A DNA stretch of 64,000 bases from Chloroflexota bacterium (GCA_018823415.1 JAHJIN010000482.1:1-64000), one strand, 5' to 3'. Shown: positions 23,227 to 32,334, counted from the first letter of the stretch. Notes: generated by a model not told the origin, from the sequence alone. Made by a program: numbers and translations.

Positions 23227-25584
23227 GTGGTTTCCAAGCATAGTATCGAACGCAAACAAATCACCGTCCGGGGCGTGGTCCAGGGCGTGGGGTTCCGGCC
23301 CTTTGTCTACAACCTGGCGATTCGCCACGGGCTGACCGGCTGGGTACTGAACCACTCGGGCGGCGTGGACATGGAGGTGGAAGGGCCGGCCCCGGCCGTC
23401 GCCGCGTTCCTGCACGACCTCACGGCCCAGGCCCCGCCCCTGGCCCGCATCGAGGATGTGGCGGTCCAAGACGCCGATCCAGTCGGTTATACAGGTTTCG
23501 AGATCCGCCACAGCCAGGCCCAGGAAGGCCGCTATCAGCTTATCTCGCCGGACATGGCGACTTGTGCCGACTGTCGCCGCGAACTGTTGGACCCGGCCGA
23601 CCGGCGCTATCGCTACCCGTTCACCAACTGCACCAACTGCGGCCCGCGTTTCACCATCATTGCCGACATCCCCTACGACCGGCCCAACACCACCATGCGG
23701 GTCTTTCCCATGTGCCCGGATTGCCAGGCCGAGTACGACGACCCGACAAACCGGCGCTTTCACGCCCAGCCCAACGCTTGCCCGGTCTGCGGCCCCCACG
23801 TCTGGCTGGTCCTGAGTCCCGAGTCCCAGGTTTCGAGTTTCGAACCCCAAGGTGTGGGTTCTGATCCCATCGCTGCCACGGCGCAACTGCTCCGCCAGGG
23901 CGCCGTCATCGCTATCAAGGGCCTGGGCGGTTTTCACCTGGCCTGCGATGCTGCCAGCACCGAGGCGGTGCGCACGCTGCGGGCGCGCAAGGGCCGGCCG
24001 ACCAAACCCCTGGCCGTGATGATGGCGACCCTGGACGACGTGCGCCGGCACTGCGACGTGACCCCGGCCGAAGAAGAGTTGCTCACCTCGCATCAATGCC
24101 CCATCGTGTTGCTGCGCTGGCGCGAAGATTCGGCGGTGGTGCGCGAGGTAGCCCCGGGCAATCGCTTCCTGGGCGTCATGCTGCCGTACACGCCGCTGCA
24201 CCACGTCCTCCTGCGCGACGCCGGCGTGCCCCTGGTGATGACCAGCGGCAACCTATCGGAAGAGCCCATCGCCAAGGACAACGACGAGGCACTGCGCCGG
24301 CTGGGGCACCTGGCGGACTATTTTCTGCTGCACGACCGCGACATCTATGCCCGGTACGATGACAGCGTGTGGTTCGTGCCAACAGTCGAGGGCGAGAGCT
24401 ATCCCCAGCCCATCCGCCGGTCCCGGGGTTATGCGCCGTTCCCGGTCAAGCTCCCGTACCAGAGCCGGCCCATCCTCGCCACCGGCGCCGAGCTGAAAAA
24501 CTCGTTCTGCCTGGCCCGCGACGAGTATGCCTTTTTGTCGCAGCACATCGGCGACATGGAAAACCTGGAGACGCTGGAGCATTTCGAGGCATCCATAGCC
24601 CTTTACAAGCATCTGTTCAGAGTCGAACCTGAACTCATCGCCCACGACCTTCATCCAGACTATTTAGCCACGCGATATGCTATCACCCAATGCACGACAA
24701 AAAACATGCATCCTGCATCCTGCATCGTGGTGCAGCACCACCACGCCCACCTGGCCGCCTGCCTGGCCGACAACGACTGGGACCCGGACGCCGGCCCGGC
24801 CATCGGCGTGAGCCTGGATGGTACCGGCTATGGCCTGGACGGGCATATCTGGGGCGGTGAGTGGCTGGTGGGCGATTATCGCGGATTCCGGCGCGCCGGT
24901 CACCTCGAGTACCTGCCGCTGCCCGGTGGCGACGCAGCCACCCGCAACCCGTACCGCATTGCCGTGGCCTATTTGTACACGCTGCTGGGCGAGTGGCCGG
25001 ACCCGGCCCGGTTCCCTTTCCTGACCGACGTGACCCCGGCCGAGCTGGACGTGCTGCGCCAGCAACTCGACCGGCGCGTCAACGTCCCTCTCACCTCGTC
25101 GGCCGGGCGGCTGTTTGACGCCGTGAGCGCGCTGGCGAACGTCTGCACCCGCGCCACCTATGAGGCCCAGGCCGCTATCGAGTTGGAGATGGAATCAGGG
25201 GATGGAGCAGATAAAGCGGGAGAGGGGTATCCGTTTGACGTGGAAAATGTGGATGGGGTCGAGATCGTGCGGGTGCGTCGGACGCTGGCGGCCATCGTTG
25301 ACGATGTGCAGGCGGGCGCGGCACCGGCCGTCATCGGGGCGCGGTTCCACGCGGCGATGGCCGAGATGACAGTGGCCGTGTGCGAGCGCATTCGGGCCGC
25401 CGGCGGCCCGGGCGTTGTGACCCTCAGCGGCGGCTGTTTCCAGAACCGGCTGCTTTTCGCTCAGACAGTACCCCCGCTGCGCGCGGCCGGCTTTTCCGTG
25501 CTGGTCCATCACCAGGTGCCATGTAACGACGGCGGCCTGTCGCTGGGCCAGGCGGTCATTGCCCAGTTTGCCTCGGACCTGTAA
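23227..25584 (+). CDS. hypF: Carbamoyltransferase HypF
   Basis: HypF makes the carbamoyl group that becomes the cyanide ligands of [NiFe]-hydrogenase. The 785 residues show an acylphosphatase domain (GVVQGVGFRPFVY, about 14-26), two zinc fingers (CADC ... CTNC, and CPDC ... CPVC), a YrdC domain (KGLGGFHLACDA, RKGRPTKPLAVM) and a Kae1-like carbamoyltransferase domain (VQHHHAHLAACLADN, LDGTGYGLDGHIWGGE, SGGCFQN). Two short inserts encoded by heptad repeats sit at about residues 196-207 and 494-501. GTG 23227 is the best start by family alignment; no clear ribosome site or promoter is visible after the terminator at 23183-23206. Confidence 0.92.
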   Translation: MVSKHSIERKQITVRGVVQGVGFRPFVYNLAIRHGLTGWVLNHSGGVDMEVEGPAPAVAAFLHDLTAQAPPLARIEDVAVQDADPVGYTGFEIRHSQAQEGRYQLISPDMATCADCRRELLDPADRRYRYPFTNCTNCGPRFTIIADIPYDRPNTTMRVFPMCPDCQAEYDDPTNRRFHAQPNACPVCGPHVWLVLSPESQVSSFEPQGVGSDPIAATAQLLRQGAVIAIKGLGGFHLACDAASTEAVRTLRARKGRPTKPLAVMMATLDDVRRHCDVTPAEEELLTSHQCPIVLLRWREDSAVVREVAPGNRFLGVMLPYTPLHHVLLRDAGVPLVMTSGNLSEEPIAKDNDEALRRLGHLADYFLLHDRDIYARYDDSVWFVPTVEGESYPQPIRRSRGYAPFPVKLPYQSRPILATGAELKNSFCLARDEYAFLSQHIGDMENLETLEHFEASIALYKHLFRVEPELIAHDLHPDYLATRYAITQCTTKNMHPASCIVVQHHHAHLAACLADNDWDPDAGPAIGVSLDGTGYGLDGHIWGGEWLVGDYRGFRRAGHLEYLPLPGGDAATRNPYRIAVAYLYTLLGEWPDPARFPFLTDVTPAELDVLRQQLDRRVNVPLTSSAGRLFDAVSALANVCTRATYEAQAAIELEMESGDGADKAGEGYPFDVENVDGVEIVRVRRTLAAIVDDVQAGAAPAVIGARFHAAMAEMTVAVCERIRAAGGPGVVTLSGGCFQNRLLFAQTVPPLRAAGFSVLVHHQVPCNDGGLSLGQAVIAQFASDL
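23814..23848 (+). repeat. Heptad repeat inserted in hypF (first)
   Basis: Five period-7 units: GAGTCCC twice, AGGTTTC, GAGTTTC and GAACCCC. It encodes a Ser/Pro/Glu-rich insert between the zinc-finger and YrdC regions. Confidence 0.75.
24708..24728 (+). repeat. Heptad repeat inserted in hypF (second)
   Basis: GCATCCT twice, then GCATCGT, in frame just before the HHHAH metal motif of the Kae1-like domain. The flanking A-rich bases are unlike the rest of the gene. Confidence 0.65.
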
Positions 25585-25761
25585 AACACCTGCCCAGACC
25601 GCCAGGGCAAACCTATCCTCTTGAGCACCTCTCGATTCCCTTCTTTCTCCGTACTGCTCCTTGATGTCGTACTGGTCGTGCCTGCACCGTTCTGTCTTGC
25701 ACCCGAGTGAGCGCCGGCCTGGAATGCCAGACCAATCGCCAGCAAATACAACCTGGGTCTG

Positions 25762-25790
25762 GCGACAGCGCGCCCCAACTCTTGTATCAT
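25762..25790 (+). promoter_or_regulatory. Probable promoter of the surface-protein genes
   Basis: GCGACA (25762-25767), 17 bp, TATCAT (25785-25790). It is the only convincing signal in the 268-base gap between hypF and the next gene; no hypF terminator is evident. Confidence 0.45.
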
Positions 25791-25852
25791 GATGGTACTA
25801 TCGGTGCCCTGATGTTGGTTGAAGGCTACACACACGCAAAAAGGAGGATCAG

Positions 25853-27841
25853 ATGCAAGATACCAGGGTTCGCCTCTGCTTGTCGATACTCGTGACGGTG
25901 GCCGTGCTGCTGGGTGTCGCGCTGACCAGCGCCGCCGGCCTGCCGGCGATGGCCGGGCCGCAGCCCCGGCCGCTCTACCAGAGCGGCGCGCCCACCGTGG
26001 TCTCTTACCAGGGCCAGGTGACGGTGGACGGCACACCCTGGAATACCACCGGCTATTTCAAGTTCACCATCATGGACAGCGCCACCGGCGATGGCACCAC
26101 CAGTTACTGGGCCAACGACGGCACGGCCAGCGGCGAACCGGCGGCGTCGGTGAGCCTAGACGTCGCCAATGGCCTGTTCAATGTGCTGCTGGGCGACACG
26201 GGCATGACGCCCGTGCCGGCCACGGCCTTTGCCGGCACGGAGCGCTACCTGCGGGTGTGGTTCAGCCAGACCGGCACGGCCGGCACATTCACCCCACTCA
26301 ACCCCAACCGGCGCATCGCCGCCGTGCCCTACGCCCTGCAGGCAGAAAAGGCCAAAACCGCCGCCACCGCCAGCGACGCCGACACGGTGGACGGGCAGCA
26401 TGGCAGCGCCTTTGCCGCGGCGGGGACCGTCTGGTCACTGACCGGCAACGCCGGCACCACGCCGGGCACCCACTTTATCGGCACCACGGGCAACCAGGCG
26501 CTGGTGTTCAAGACGAACGGCACCGAGTGGCTGCGGCTGGATACCCAAGGCCGGCTTGGCCTTGGGGCGACGACGCTAGCGGCGACACTCCACCTTCAGC
26601 GGAATGGGCCCGTATCCATCCTGGCTGACAGCACGGCTGATTCGTATGCCAGCTTGGACTTGAGGAGCAATGGGCAGACGTGGCAGTGGAGCAAGCGGCC
26701 CAGCGGACAGGGAGACCGGCTGGAATTGTACTATCACAACGGCACGAGTTGGAGCGGGCCGTGGCTGGCGATCGAGCCAACGGGTATCATCCGCGTGGCC
26801 AACCAGGTTGTCTCCACGGTGGGCACAGGCACCGCGCCGCTGGCGGTCAATTCGAAGACGCAGGTGAACAACCTCAACGCCGACCTGCTGGACGGGCAGC
26901 ACGCCAGCGCCTTCCAGCAGCACTATGCCAACGTGGTCATCGTCGCCAACAGCGGCGGCGACTACACCACGATCACCGCCGCGCTCAACAGCATCAGCGG
27001 TGAGAGCGACGCGAATCGCTACCTGGTCAAGGTGATGCCGGGGGTGTACACCGAGCAGGTGACGATGAAGCCGTACGTGGACATCGAGGGGGCCGGGGAG
27101 TTGGTGACCAAGATCACCTATACCGGCGACAGCACGACCGCTACCACTGGCACCGTGGTGGGCGCCAACAACGCCGAGTTGCGCTTCTTGACCGTGGAGA
27201 ACACCGGTGCTAACGCTTTTGCCATTGCCATCAGAAACAGTTCCGCCTCGCCCCGCCTCACCCACGTCACCGCTACCGCCTCCGGGGGCACCAGCAGCAA
27301 CCACGGCGTGTACAACAGCTCCTCCTCCCCGACGATGACTGACGTGACCGCCATTGCCTCGGGTAGCACTGGCACCTACAACTATGGCGTATTCAATGGA
27401 GCCGCCACGGTGACGATGCTCAACGTCACTGCCAAGGCCTCGGGCGGCGCTCAGAGCTTTGGCGTGCGAAACCAGGTCGCCACGGTGACGATGATCAACG
27501 TCACCGCCACCGCCTCAGGGGGCACGACCAACTATGGTGTGTACAACTGGGCCTTCAGCGGGACCCACGAGGTGAGGATCAGCAATTCGCAGGTGACTGG
27601 CACCAACTACGGCGTGTACAACAGCCAGAATGGCGGGACAGGGTCGTACACAGTCGAGGTCAACAATTCCCAGGTGAGCGGCAGCACCACCATCCGGAGC
27701 GATACAAGTTGCACCACTCGCCTCGGCGCGTCCCGGTTAAGCGGGGGAGCGGTTGATACGTCGTCTGGCGGGACCGTGACCTGCTATGCCTGCTACGACG
27801 AGAACTATACCAACGCCGGCGGCGTCAACGTCTGCCCGTAA
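25853..27841 (+). CDS. Secreted tail-fibre-like protein with beta-helix
   Basis: This 662-residue protein has a signal peptide (residues 8-35). An N-terminal domain (about 45-165) contains VVSYQGQVTVDG, NGLFNVLLGD and IAAVPYALQAEKA and is shared with the gene at 28890. The phage-tail-type motif NADLLDGQHASAF follows (about 345), then a pectinesterase-like right-handed beta-helix (about 365-640). The beta-helix carries repeated units of the form TVTMINVTATASGG. The end is Cys-containing (CYACYDENY). A strong AGGAGG site lies before ATG 25853. It is likely a surface adhesin or glycan-binding fibre. No YLPLV ending is present. Confidence 0.7.
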   Translation: MQDTRVRLCLSILVTVAVLLGVALTSAAGLPAMAGPQPRPLYQSGAPTVVSYQGQVTVDGTPWNTTGYFKFTIMDSATGDGTTSYWANDGTASGEPAASVSLDVANGLFNVLLGDTGMTPVPATAFAGTERYLRVWFSQTGTAGTFTPLNPNRRIAAVPYALQAEKAKTAATASDADTVDGQHGSAFAAAGTVWSLTGNAGTTPGTHFIGTTGNQALVFKTNGTEWLRLDTQGRLGLGATTLAATLHLQRNGPVSILADSTADSYASLDLRSNGQTWQWSKRPSGQGDRLELYYHNGTSWSGPWLAIEPTGIIRVANQVVSTVGTGTAPLAVNSKTQVNNLNADLLDGQHASAFQQHYANVVIVANSGGDYTTITAALNSISGESDANRYLVKVMPGVYTEQVTMKPYVDIEGAGELVTKITYTGDSTTATTGTVVGANNAELRFLTVENTGANAFAIAIRNSSASPRLTHVTATASGGTSSNHGVYNSSSSPTMTDVTAIASGSTGTYNYGVFNGAATVTMLNVTAKASGGAQSFGVRNQVATVTMINVTATASGGTTNYGVYNWAFSGTHEVRISNSQVTGTNYGVYNSQNGGTGSYTVEVNNSQVSGSTTIRSDTSCTTRLGASRLSGGAVDTSSGGTVTCYACYDENYTNAGGVNVCP

Positions 27842-27896
27842 GCGTAGCAGCAAGGCCCGCATCCTTCCCAAAGGTTGAGGTGGAAAGGAGCCCGAG

Positions 27897-28475
27897 ATGA
27901 ACAAACGACACCCGAGCGCCCTGGCGGCAGCGTTTCTATGTGGCTTGCTGGCAGCCAGCATCGCCCTGGCGCAGGGGCCAGACATCGACTGGGCGGTCAT
28001 CGCCGGCGGGGGCGCGCCGGCCACCGGCTCCGGCGTGGCCCTGAACGATACCCTGGGCCAGCCCATCATCGGGCCTTCGGGCAGCGGCCCCGAGGCGGTC
28101 TCGCTGGGGGCCGGCTACTGGTACGGGGCCGCGCCGACCACGGCCGTGACCCTGCACAGCTTTAGTGCTGACGCCCAGGAAGGAGCCATCGTCCTGACCT
28201 GGGAGACGGCGCTGGAGGTGGACGTGCTGGGGTTCCACGTCTATCGCGCCGACGCGCCGGGCGCCGAGCCCACGCGCCTGACCCCGGCCCTGCTCCCGGC
28301 CACGGGGGGGCCGCGCTACACCTACGTGGACCAGACGGCGGCGCCGGGCGTGGCGTACACCTACTGGCTGGAGGTGGTAGACATGAGCGGCGGGGCCACG
28401 CGCTATGGCCCGGCCTTGGCCACGCTGCCGCCGGCCGCGCCGCATCACATTTACCTGCCGCTCGTCCTGAGGTAA
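27897..28475 (+). CDS. Small secreted FN3-like protein ending in YLPLVLR
   Basis: The 192-residue protein has a signal peptide (residues 8-25) and a short repeat-like N-terminal part (LNDTLGQPIIGPSG). An FN3-like domain (about 80-170: GAIVLTWETALEVDVLGFHVYR, YTYWLEVVD) follows, and the last eight residues are IYLPLVLR. The C-terminal two thirds are nearly identical to the end of the metallophosphatase at 30079-32187, including DNA beyond the stop codon, so one is a recent copy. GGAG upstream supports ATG 27897. Confidence 0.7.
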   Translation: MNKRHPSALAAAFLCGLLAASIALAQGPDIDWAVIAGGGAPATGSGVALNDTLGQPIIGPSGSGPEAVSLGAGYWYGAAPTTAVTLHSFSADAQEGAIVLTWETALEVDVLGFHVYRADAPGAEPTRLTPALLPATGGPRYTYVDQTAAPGVAYTYWLEVVDMSGGATRYGPALATLPPAAPHHIYLPLVLR

Positions 28476-28561
28476 TCGAAGGGCTTGTGCTGCGTAGCAG
28501 CCAGTCCCCGTAGGGGGAGCAGAGTCGAAGGGCTGGTGAGCAGGTCGTAACCATAGGGGCG
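28047..28561 (+). repeat. Dispersed repeat, copy 1 (FN3 module plus 3' tail)
   Basis: About 515 bases that recur at 31750-32273 at high identity. The repeat covers the FN3-like module, the YLPLVLR end and about 85 non-coding bases with two CGAAGGGCT strings. Confidence 0.8.
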
Positions 28562-28580
28562 ACGCATGTCACTAGCACAC

Positions 28581-28609
28581 CTTCCCGAAAGCTCCGAGCT
28601 TTCGGGAAG
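28581..28609. repeat. Inverted repeat CTTCCCGAAAGC hairpin
   Basis: A 12-bp perfect stem, CTTCCCGAAAGC and its complement, with loop TCCGA. The same arm sequence forms the ends of a 96-base element at 63333-63428. Confidence 0.7.
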
Positions 28610-28651
28610 ATAGGAGCGCAGCAGCACGGGAATGCGTCGCTCCCACCCATG

Positions 28652-28680
28652 TTCCCTTCCGGGAGCCGGGATGCTATAAT
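28652..28680 (+). promoter_or_regulatory. Extended -10 promoter
   Basis: TATAAT at 28675-28680 preceded by TGC (extended -10); the -35 is weak (TTCCCT at 28652). It lies 209 bases before the next large gene and just before a possible leader ORF. Confidence 0.6.
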
Positions 28681-28686
28681 AGCCTC

Positions 28687-28834
28687 GCCCGTTGAAACCG
28701 TACCCTGTTGCACTGGTCGTTCGCTACGGAGGGAATGGATATGAAACTGGCGCAGTCCCGAGGCTCACATCCTCACATACCATCGCAACCTGCTAGAAGG
28801 CCGGTCTCAGCTTGACGTTGCCCGGCCTTTCTTC
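28687..28834 (+). other. Transcribed leader or small RNA candidate with 26-codon ORF and hairpin
   Basis: Between the promoter at 28675 and the gene at 28890 lies a short ORF (28735-28815, 26 codons, starting MDMKLAQ) with a GGAGGG site. A hairpin follows, AAGGCCGG (28797-28804) with CCGGCCTT (28822-28829), then TCTTC. The arrangement promoter, mini-ORF, terminator-like hairpin, gene could be an attenuator, or the end of a small RNA. The hairpin overlaps the ORF, as in translational attenuation. Nothing else is recognised in the 414-base gap apart from the repeats already listed. Confidence 0.35.
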
Positions 28835-28889
28835 ATCGACCGGCCAGTTACTCGGCGAGTCACAAACACAGACACAAAAGGAGGAAACC

Positions 28890-30002
28890 ATGAATAGGTC
28901 CAAATCTGCACTTCGCCTACTGGTACCCAATGTGGGCACCATCCTGGTGGTGGCCCTGATGATGGCGCTGATGCTGCTGACCCAACGTACCTGGGCCGGG
29001 CCGGCTGCTCAGGGGAGCACGTCCGGCGTGATGAATTACCAGGGCTACCTGACTAATGCCACCGGCCAACCCCTGACCGGCTCGGTAGAGATGAGCTTTC
29101 GCCTGTATCCGCAAGCCGACTCGCTCTGGGCAGACCGGCTATGGGTAGAAAACCACATCGGTGCCAATGCCGTGCCGGTGAACAACGGTCTGTTCAATGT
29201 ATGGCTGGGCAGTCTGACCCCGATTCCAGACTCGGTCTGGAATCAAGAGTCGCTCTTTCTGGGCGTCAAGATGGGCAGTGACGTCGAGATGACTCCTCGG
29301 GAAGCCGTGGGGCGCGTGCCCTATGCCATGACCGCCGGCCATGCCCTGACCGCTGACCTCGCCACTGCGGCCACCCAGCTCGATGCGCCGGACGGCGACC
29401 CGATGAGTGCTGTCACCGTGGACAACAATGGCAATGTGCGCGTTGGCGCGTCGGATAGGTCGACCATCCTGACGACGCAAGGCATCACGCCGACGATACT
29501 GCTAAACCATGGTGGTGGCGCGGCGGAATGGGGCATCAGAGCCAACGGCGAAAGCTTTGAGATCTATGAAGAAGACCAGGCCGGGGATCCGGTCACGTTC
29601 TATATATCCAATGGCAACCAGGTCGGCATCGGAACGACCAATCCACAGGCCAAGCTGGACGTGAATGGGACCATCAAGGTCAAAGGCAGCGCCCTGGTGC
29701 TGATCAAACGGTTCGAGAACATCGGGAACGACGCGAACCTGGACACCGGGATTCCCATAGTTGACTGGGAGTGTGTGGCCGCCGGGTGGGAGGCCCAGTA
29801 CGATGTCGACGAAGGCGACAGCTATGTCAATCGAGTGTGGACGTATGTGAACTCGGGCACCAGCACCTGGTGGCTCACGGTGCAGTTTGCCAGTGAGGGG
29901 GGGGGGGCTACTGACCATGAAAGCCCCGACGTCGACCTCCTCTGTTTCAGAAAAGAGATTGCCGCGTGGCAAGGGGCACCGCGCACGCTGAACACTCCCT
30001 GA
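28890..30002 (+). CDS. Secreted tail-fibre-like surface protein with 11-G tract
   Basis: The 370-residue protein has a signal peptide or anchor (residues 18-36). Its N-terminal domain (VMNYQGYLTNATGQPLTG, NGLFNVWLG, VPYAMTAGHALTADLA) matches the gene at 25853. A GIGTTNPQAKLDVNGTIKVK stretch, typical of sequences just before tail-fibre or peptidase S74 domains, follows, and a C-terminal domain ends near DVDLLCFRKE. A run of 11 G (29897-29907) lies in this last part; the downstream frame is sensible protein, so the annotated length is probably the in-phase form. AAAGGAGG sets ATG 28890. Confidence 0.65.
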   Translation: MNRSKSALRLLVPNVGTILVVALMMALMLLTQRTWAGPAAQGSTSGVMNYQGYLTNATGQPLTGSVEMSFRLYPQADSLWADRLWVENHIGANAVPVNNGLFNVWLGSLTPIPDSVWNQESLFLGVKMGSDVEMTPREAVGRVPYAMTAGHALTADLATAATQLDAPDGDPMSAVTVDNNGNVRVGASDRSTILTTQGITPTILLNHGGGAAEWGIRANGESFEIYEEDQAGDPVTFYISNGNQVGIGTTNPQAKLDVNGTIKVKGSALVLIKRFENIGNDANLDTGIPIVDWECVAAGWEAQYDVDEGDSYVNRVWTYVNSGTSTWWLTVQFASEGGGATDHESPDVDLLCFRKEIAAWQGAPRTLNTP

Positions 30003-30078
30003 TCCAGCCTGGGGGCAAGCGCAGCGCCCTCCGTGTTCGGTTCCTGTGCATGGTGAGCGCTGCAAGGAGGGAAATACG

Positions 30079-32187
30079 ATGACTCGTAAACTGGCCTGGA
30101 TCGCCCTGGTCTGCCTGCTGGTCTGGCCCTTGGCCTGGAGCCCGAGTGCCCTGGCCCAGGGGCCAACCCCCGGGCGCGTGCGCTTTCTGGTGACCGGCGA
30201 CGTCCACTATGGCGGCCCCGTCGATGACTGTACGCAGAACCCCACCGAGGATCTGCTCAACGATGCTCACATGCAGGCGTTGATCGGTCGAATGCTCGCC
30301 AGTGACTATGACATCCGGGGCATCATGATCGTGGGCGACATGATCACCGGGGGTGATAGCTATGCGGCCGGTGGGTCAGATCCCTGGTCCGCGTGTCTGT
30401 CCAAGCAGGACCAATGGGCGGCTTACCAGGCGGCTCGGGGCGGGTACTCGCAGTATTTCTACGATGGCTGGGGCAACCACGAGATGTATGGCGAGGGCGA
30501 TACCGGCCCGGTGGAGACCCTCCTGATGTACGATCTCGTCAATCATGGCCGGGCGACCCCGATCAACCGCGGCACATACCACTATTCGTGGGACTGGGAG
30601 GGCATTCACTTTGTACAACTCAATGTGTGCGTTTCTAATGCCGACTGTGACAGCGGGCGTGTGGATCCGCAGAGCGCCCTGAGTTGGCTGGCGAGCGACC
30701 TGGTGAGTCAGGTGGGCACCTCGGGCCGGCCGGTGGTGCTTTTTTACCACATGCCTTTTACCAGCACGCCAGAGGAATCTCACACCTGGTTCGTCGATAA
30801 CATCCTATCGAACTATAATGTCATTGCCTCCTTTGCCGGTCACAACCACCCGGGGGCTGGTATAATCGGATGCAAATACCTGGATGACTTGACCAGTTGT
30901 AACACTAGCGGCAATCCGACCCTCAATGAGCCGGTCGAACTCTGGACCGGCCAGTCAGAAGTGCACCTCTCTGTCACCATCGAAGACTGCGAGCTGGCCG
31001 CCAAGCTGTTTGAATTCGACGAGGCGACCGGGGAATACGTGGATGCCGGCATTTCGATCAAGGTTCCATTTGATGCCCCTGACGACAGCGCTCCAACCAC
31101 GTCCGCAGCCCTGTCCGGGACCCTCGGCGATAATGGGTGGTATCAATCCGACGTTCAGGTTACCCTGACCGCCGAGGACGAGGGATGCGCTGGCATCGCC
31201 CAAACCCGGTACCAGATTGACGGCGGCACCTGGCAAACCTACGGCAGTCCCTTCTCCGTGTCCGGCAGTGGCAGTCACACGGTGTATTACAGGTCCAAAG
31301 ACAATGATGGCAACTGGGAGAGCCAGCAACAAATCGCGTTCTCGATTGACGAGATCGTGCCCACCGGCTCCCTGACGCTCAATGACGGAACGGCGACGAC
31401 ACCCGGCGTCCTGGTGTGGCTGGCAGCCTCGGCCAGCGACGCCCACAGTGGTGTGGTCCAGGTGCGTCTGCGCAACGCCGGCGATGCCTGGGGTAACTGG
31501 CAGTCTTTTGCCAGTGGGTCGATCCTCTGGCAACTGTCGTCGTCCCCCGTGACCGGCCAATCCTATGCCGTGGAAGCCGAGTTCCAAGATCGGGCCGGCC
31601 AGGTATCTGCAACCGTGAGCGACACCATCCGGCTCGATGTCCAGCCCGCCCGACCTTCGTCGGCCAGTTATCGCCTGGTGAAAAGTACCTGGGGGACCAG
31701 TGGCACGGGCGGCACCACGTCCGGCTCCTCTTCCAGCTATATCCGCTACGATACGCTGGGGCAGACCTCCATCGGGCCGTATAGCAGTAGTCACATGTCG
31801 CTGGGAGCCGGCTACTGGTCCGGGACCGCGCCGGCCACGGCCGTGACCCTACACAGTTTTGCCGCTGCCGCGCAAGAGGGTGCCATCGTCCTCACCTGGG
31901 AGACGGCGCTGGAGGTGGACGTGCTGGGCTTCCACGTGTACCGGGCGGCGTCACCAGACGCGGAGCCGACACGCCTGACCCCGACTCTGCTCCCGGCCCA
32001 CCAGACAGGTGGCACCGGCGGGTCCGCGTACACCTATGTGGACGAAACGGCGGCGCCGGGCGTGGCGTACACCTACTGGCTGGAGGTGGTGGACACCGGC
32101 GGCGAGACGGCGCGCTATGGCCCGGTGTCGGCCACACTCCCTCCGGCCGCGCCGCACCACCTCTACCTGCCGCTCGTCCTGAGGTAA
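30079..32187 (+). CDS. Secreted calcineurin-like metallophosphatase with Ig/FN3 modules
   Basis: The protein has 702 residues: a signal peptide (residues 5-26) and then a metallophosphatase domain to about 330. The five metal-site motifs are GDVHYGG, VGDM, GNHE, FYHMPF and GHNHPGAG. Two or three Ig-like modules follow (YYRSKDNDGNWES and similar), then an FN3-like module, and the end is LYLPLVLR. It probably hydrolyses phosphoesters outside the cell. AAGGAGGG at about 30064 sets ATG 30079. The last 440 coding bases are the dispersed repeat shared with 28047-28561. Confidence 0.8.
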   Translation: MTRKLAWIALVCLLVWPLAWSPSALAQGPTPGRVRFLVTGDVHYGGPVDDCTQNPTEDLLNDAHMQALIGRMLASDYDIRGIMIVGDMITGGDSYAAGGSDPWSACLSKQDQWAAYQAARGGYSQYFYDGWGNHEMYGEGDTGPVETLLMYDLVNHGRATPINRGTYHYSWDWEGIHFVQLNVCVSNADCDSGRVDPQSALSWLASDLVSQVGTSGRPVVLFYHMPFTSTPEESHTWFVDNILSNYNVIASFAGHNHPGAGIIGCKYLDDLTSCNTSGNPTLNEPVELWTGQSEVHLSVTIEDCELAAKLFEFDEATGEYVDAGISIKVPFDAPDDSAPTTSAALSGTLGDNGWYQSDVQVTLTAEDEGCAGIAQTRYQIDGGTWQTYGSPFSVSGSGSHTVYYRSKDNDGNWESQQQIAFSIDEIVPTGSLTLNDGTATTPGVLVWLAASASDAHSGVVQVRLRNAGDAWGNWQSFASGSILWQLSSSPVTGQSYAVEAEFQDRAGQVSATVSDTIRLDVQPARPSSASYRLVKSTWGTSGTGGTTSGSSSSYIRYDTLGQTSIGPYSSSHMSLGAGYWSGTAPATAVTLHSFAAAAQEGAIVLTWETALEVDVLGFHVYRAASPDAEPTRLTPTLLPAHQTGGTGGSAYTYVDETAAPGVAYTYWLEVVDTGGETARYGPVSATLPPAAPHHLYLPLVLR

Positions 32188-32273
32188 TCGAAGGGCTTGT
32201 CCTGCGCAGCAGCCAGTCCCTGGAGGGGGAGCGGAGTCGAAGGGCTGGTGAGCAAACCATAACCGTCGGGGCA
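31750..32273 (+). repeat. Dispersed repeat, copy 2
   Basis: Counterpart of 28047-28561. Homology runs through the stop codon into about 85 bases of non-coding DNA and stops just before the sensor kinase promoter. Confidence 0.8.
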
Positions 32274-32325
32274 AGGTCACCTCGCCCCTACCGGCTGCCG
32301 ACCTATCCCCATTCTGGCCGCCATG

Positions 32326-32334
32326 TGGTATAAT
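32326..32334 (+). promoter_or_regulatory. Extended -10 promoter of the sensor kinase
   Basis: TGG directly before TATAAT (32329-32334), with no good -35. The expected transcription start is only about 13 bases before ATG 32355, so the message would have a very short leader. Confidence 0.6.

Noticed and set aside
30858-30864. TATAAT inside the metallophosphatase gene
   Set aside because: It lies within conserved coding sequence (GHNHPGAGIIG) with no gene start downstream.
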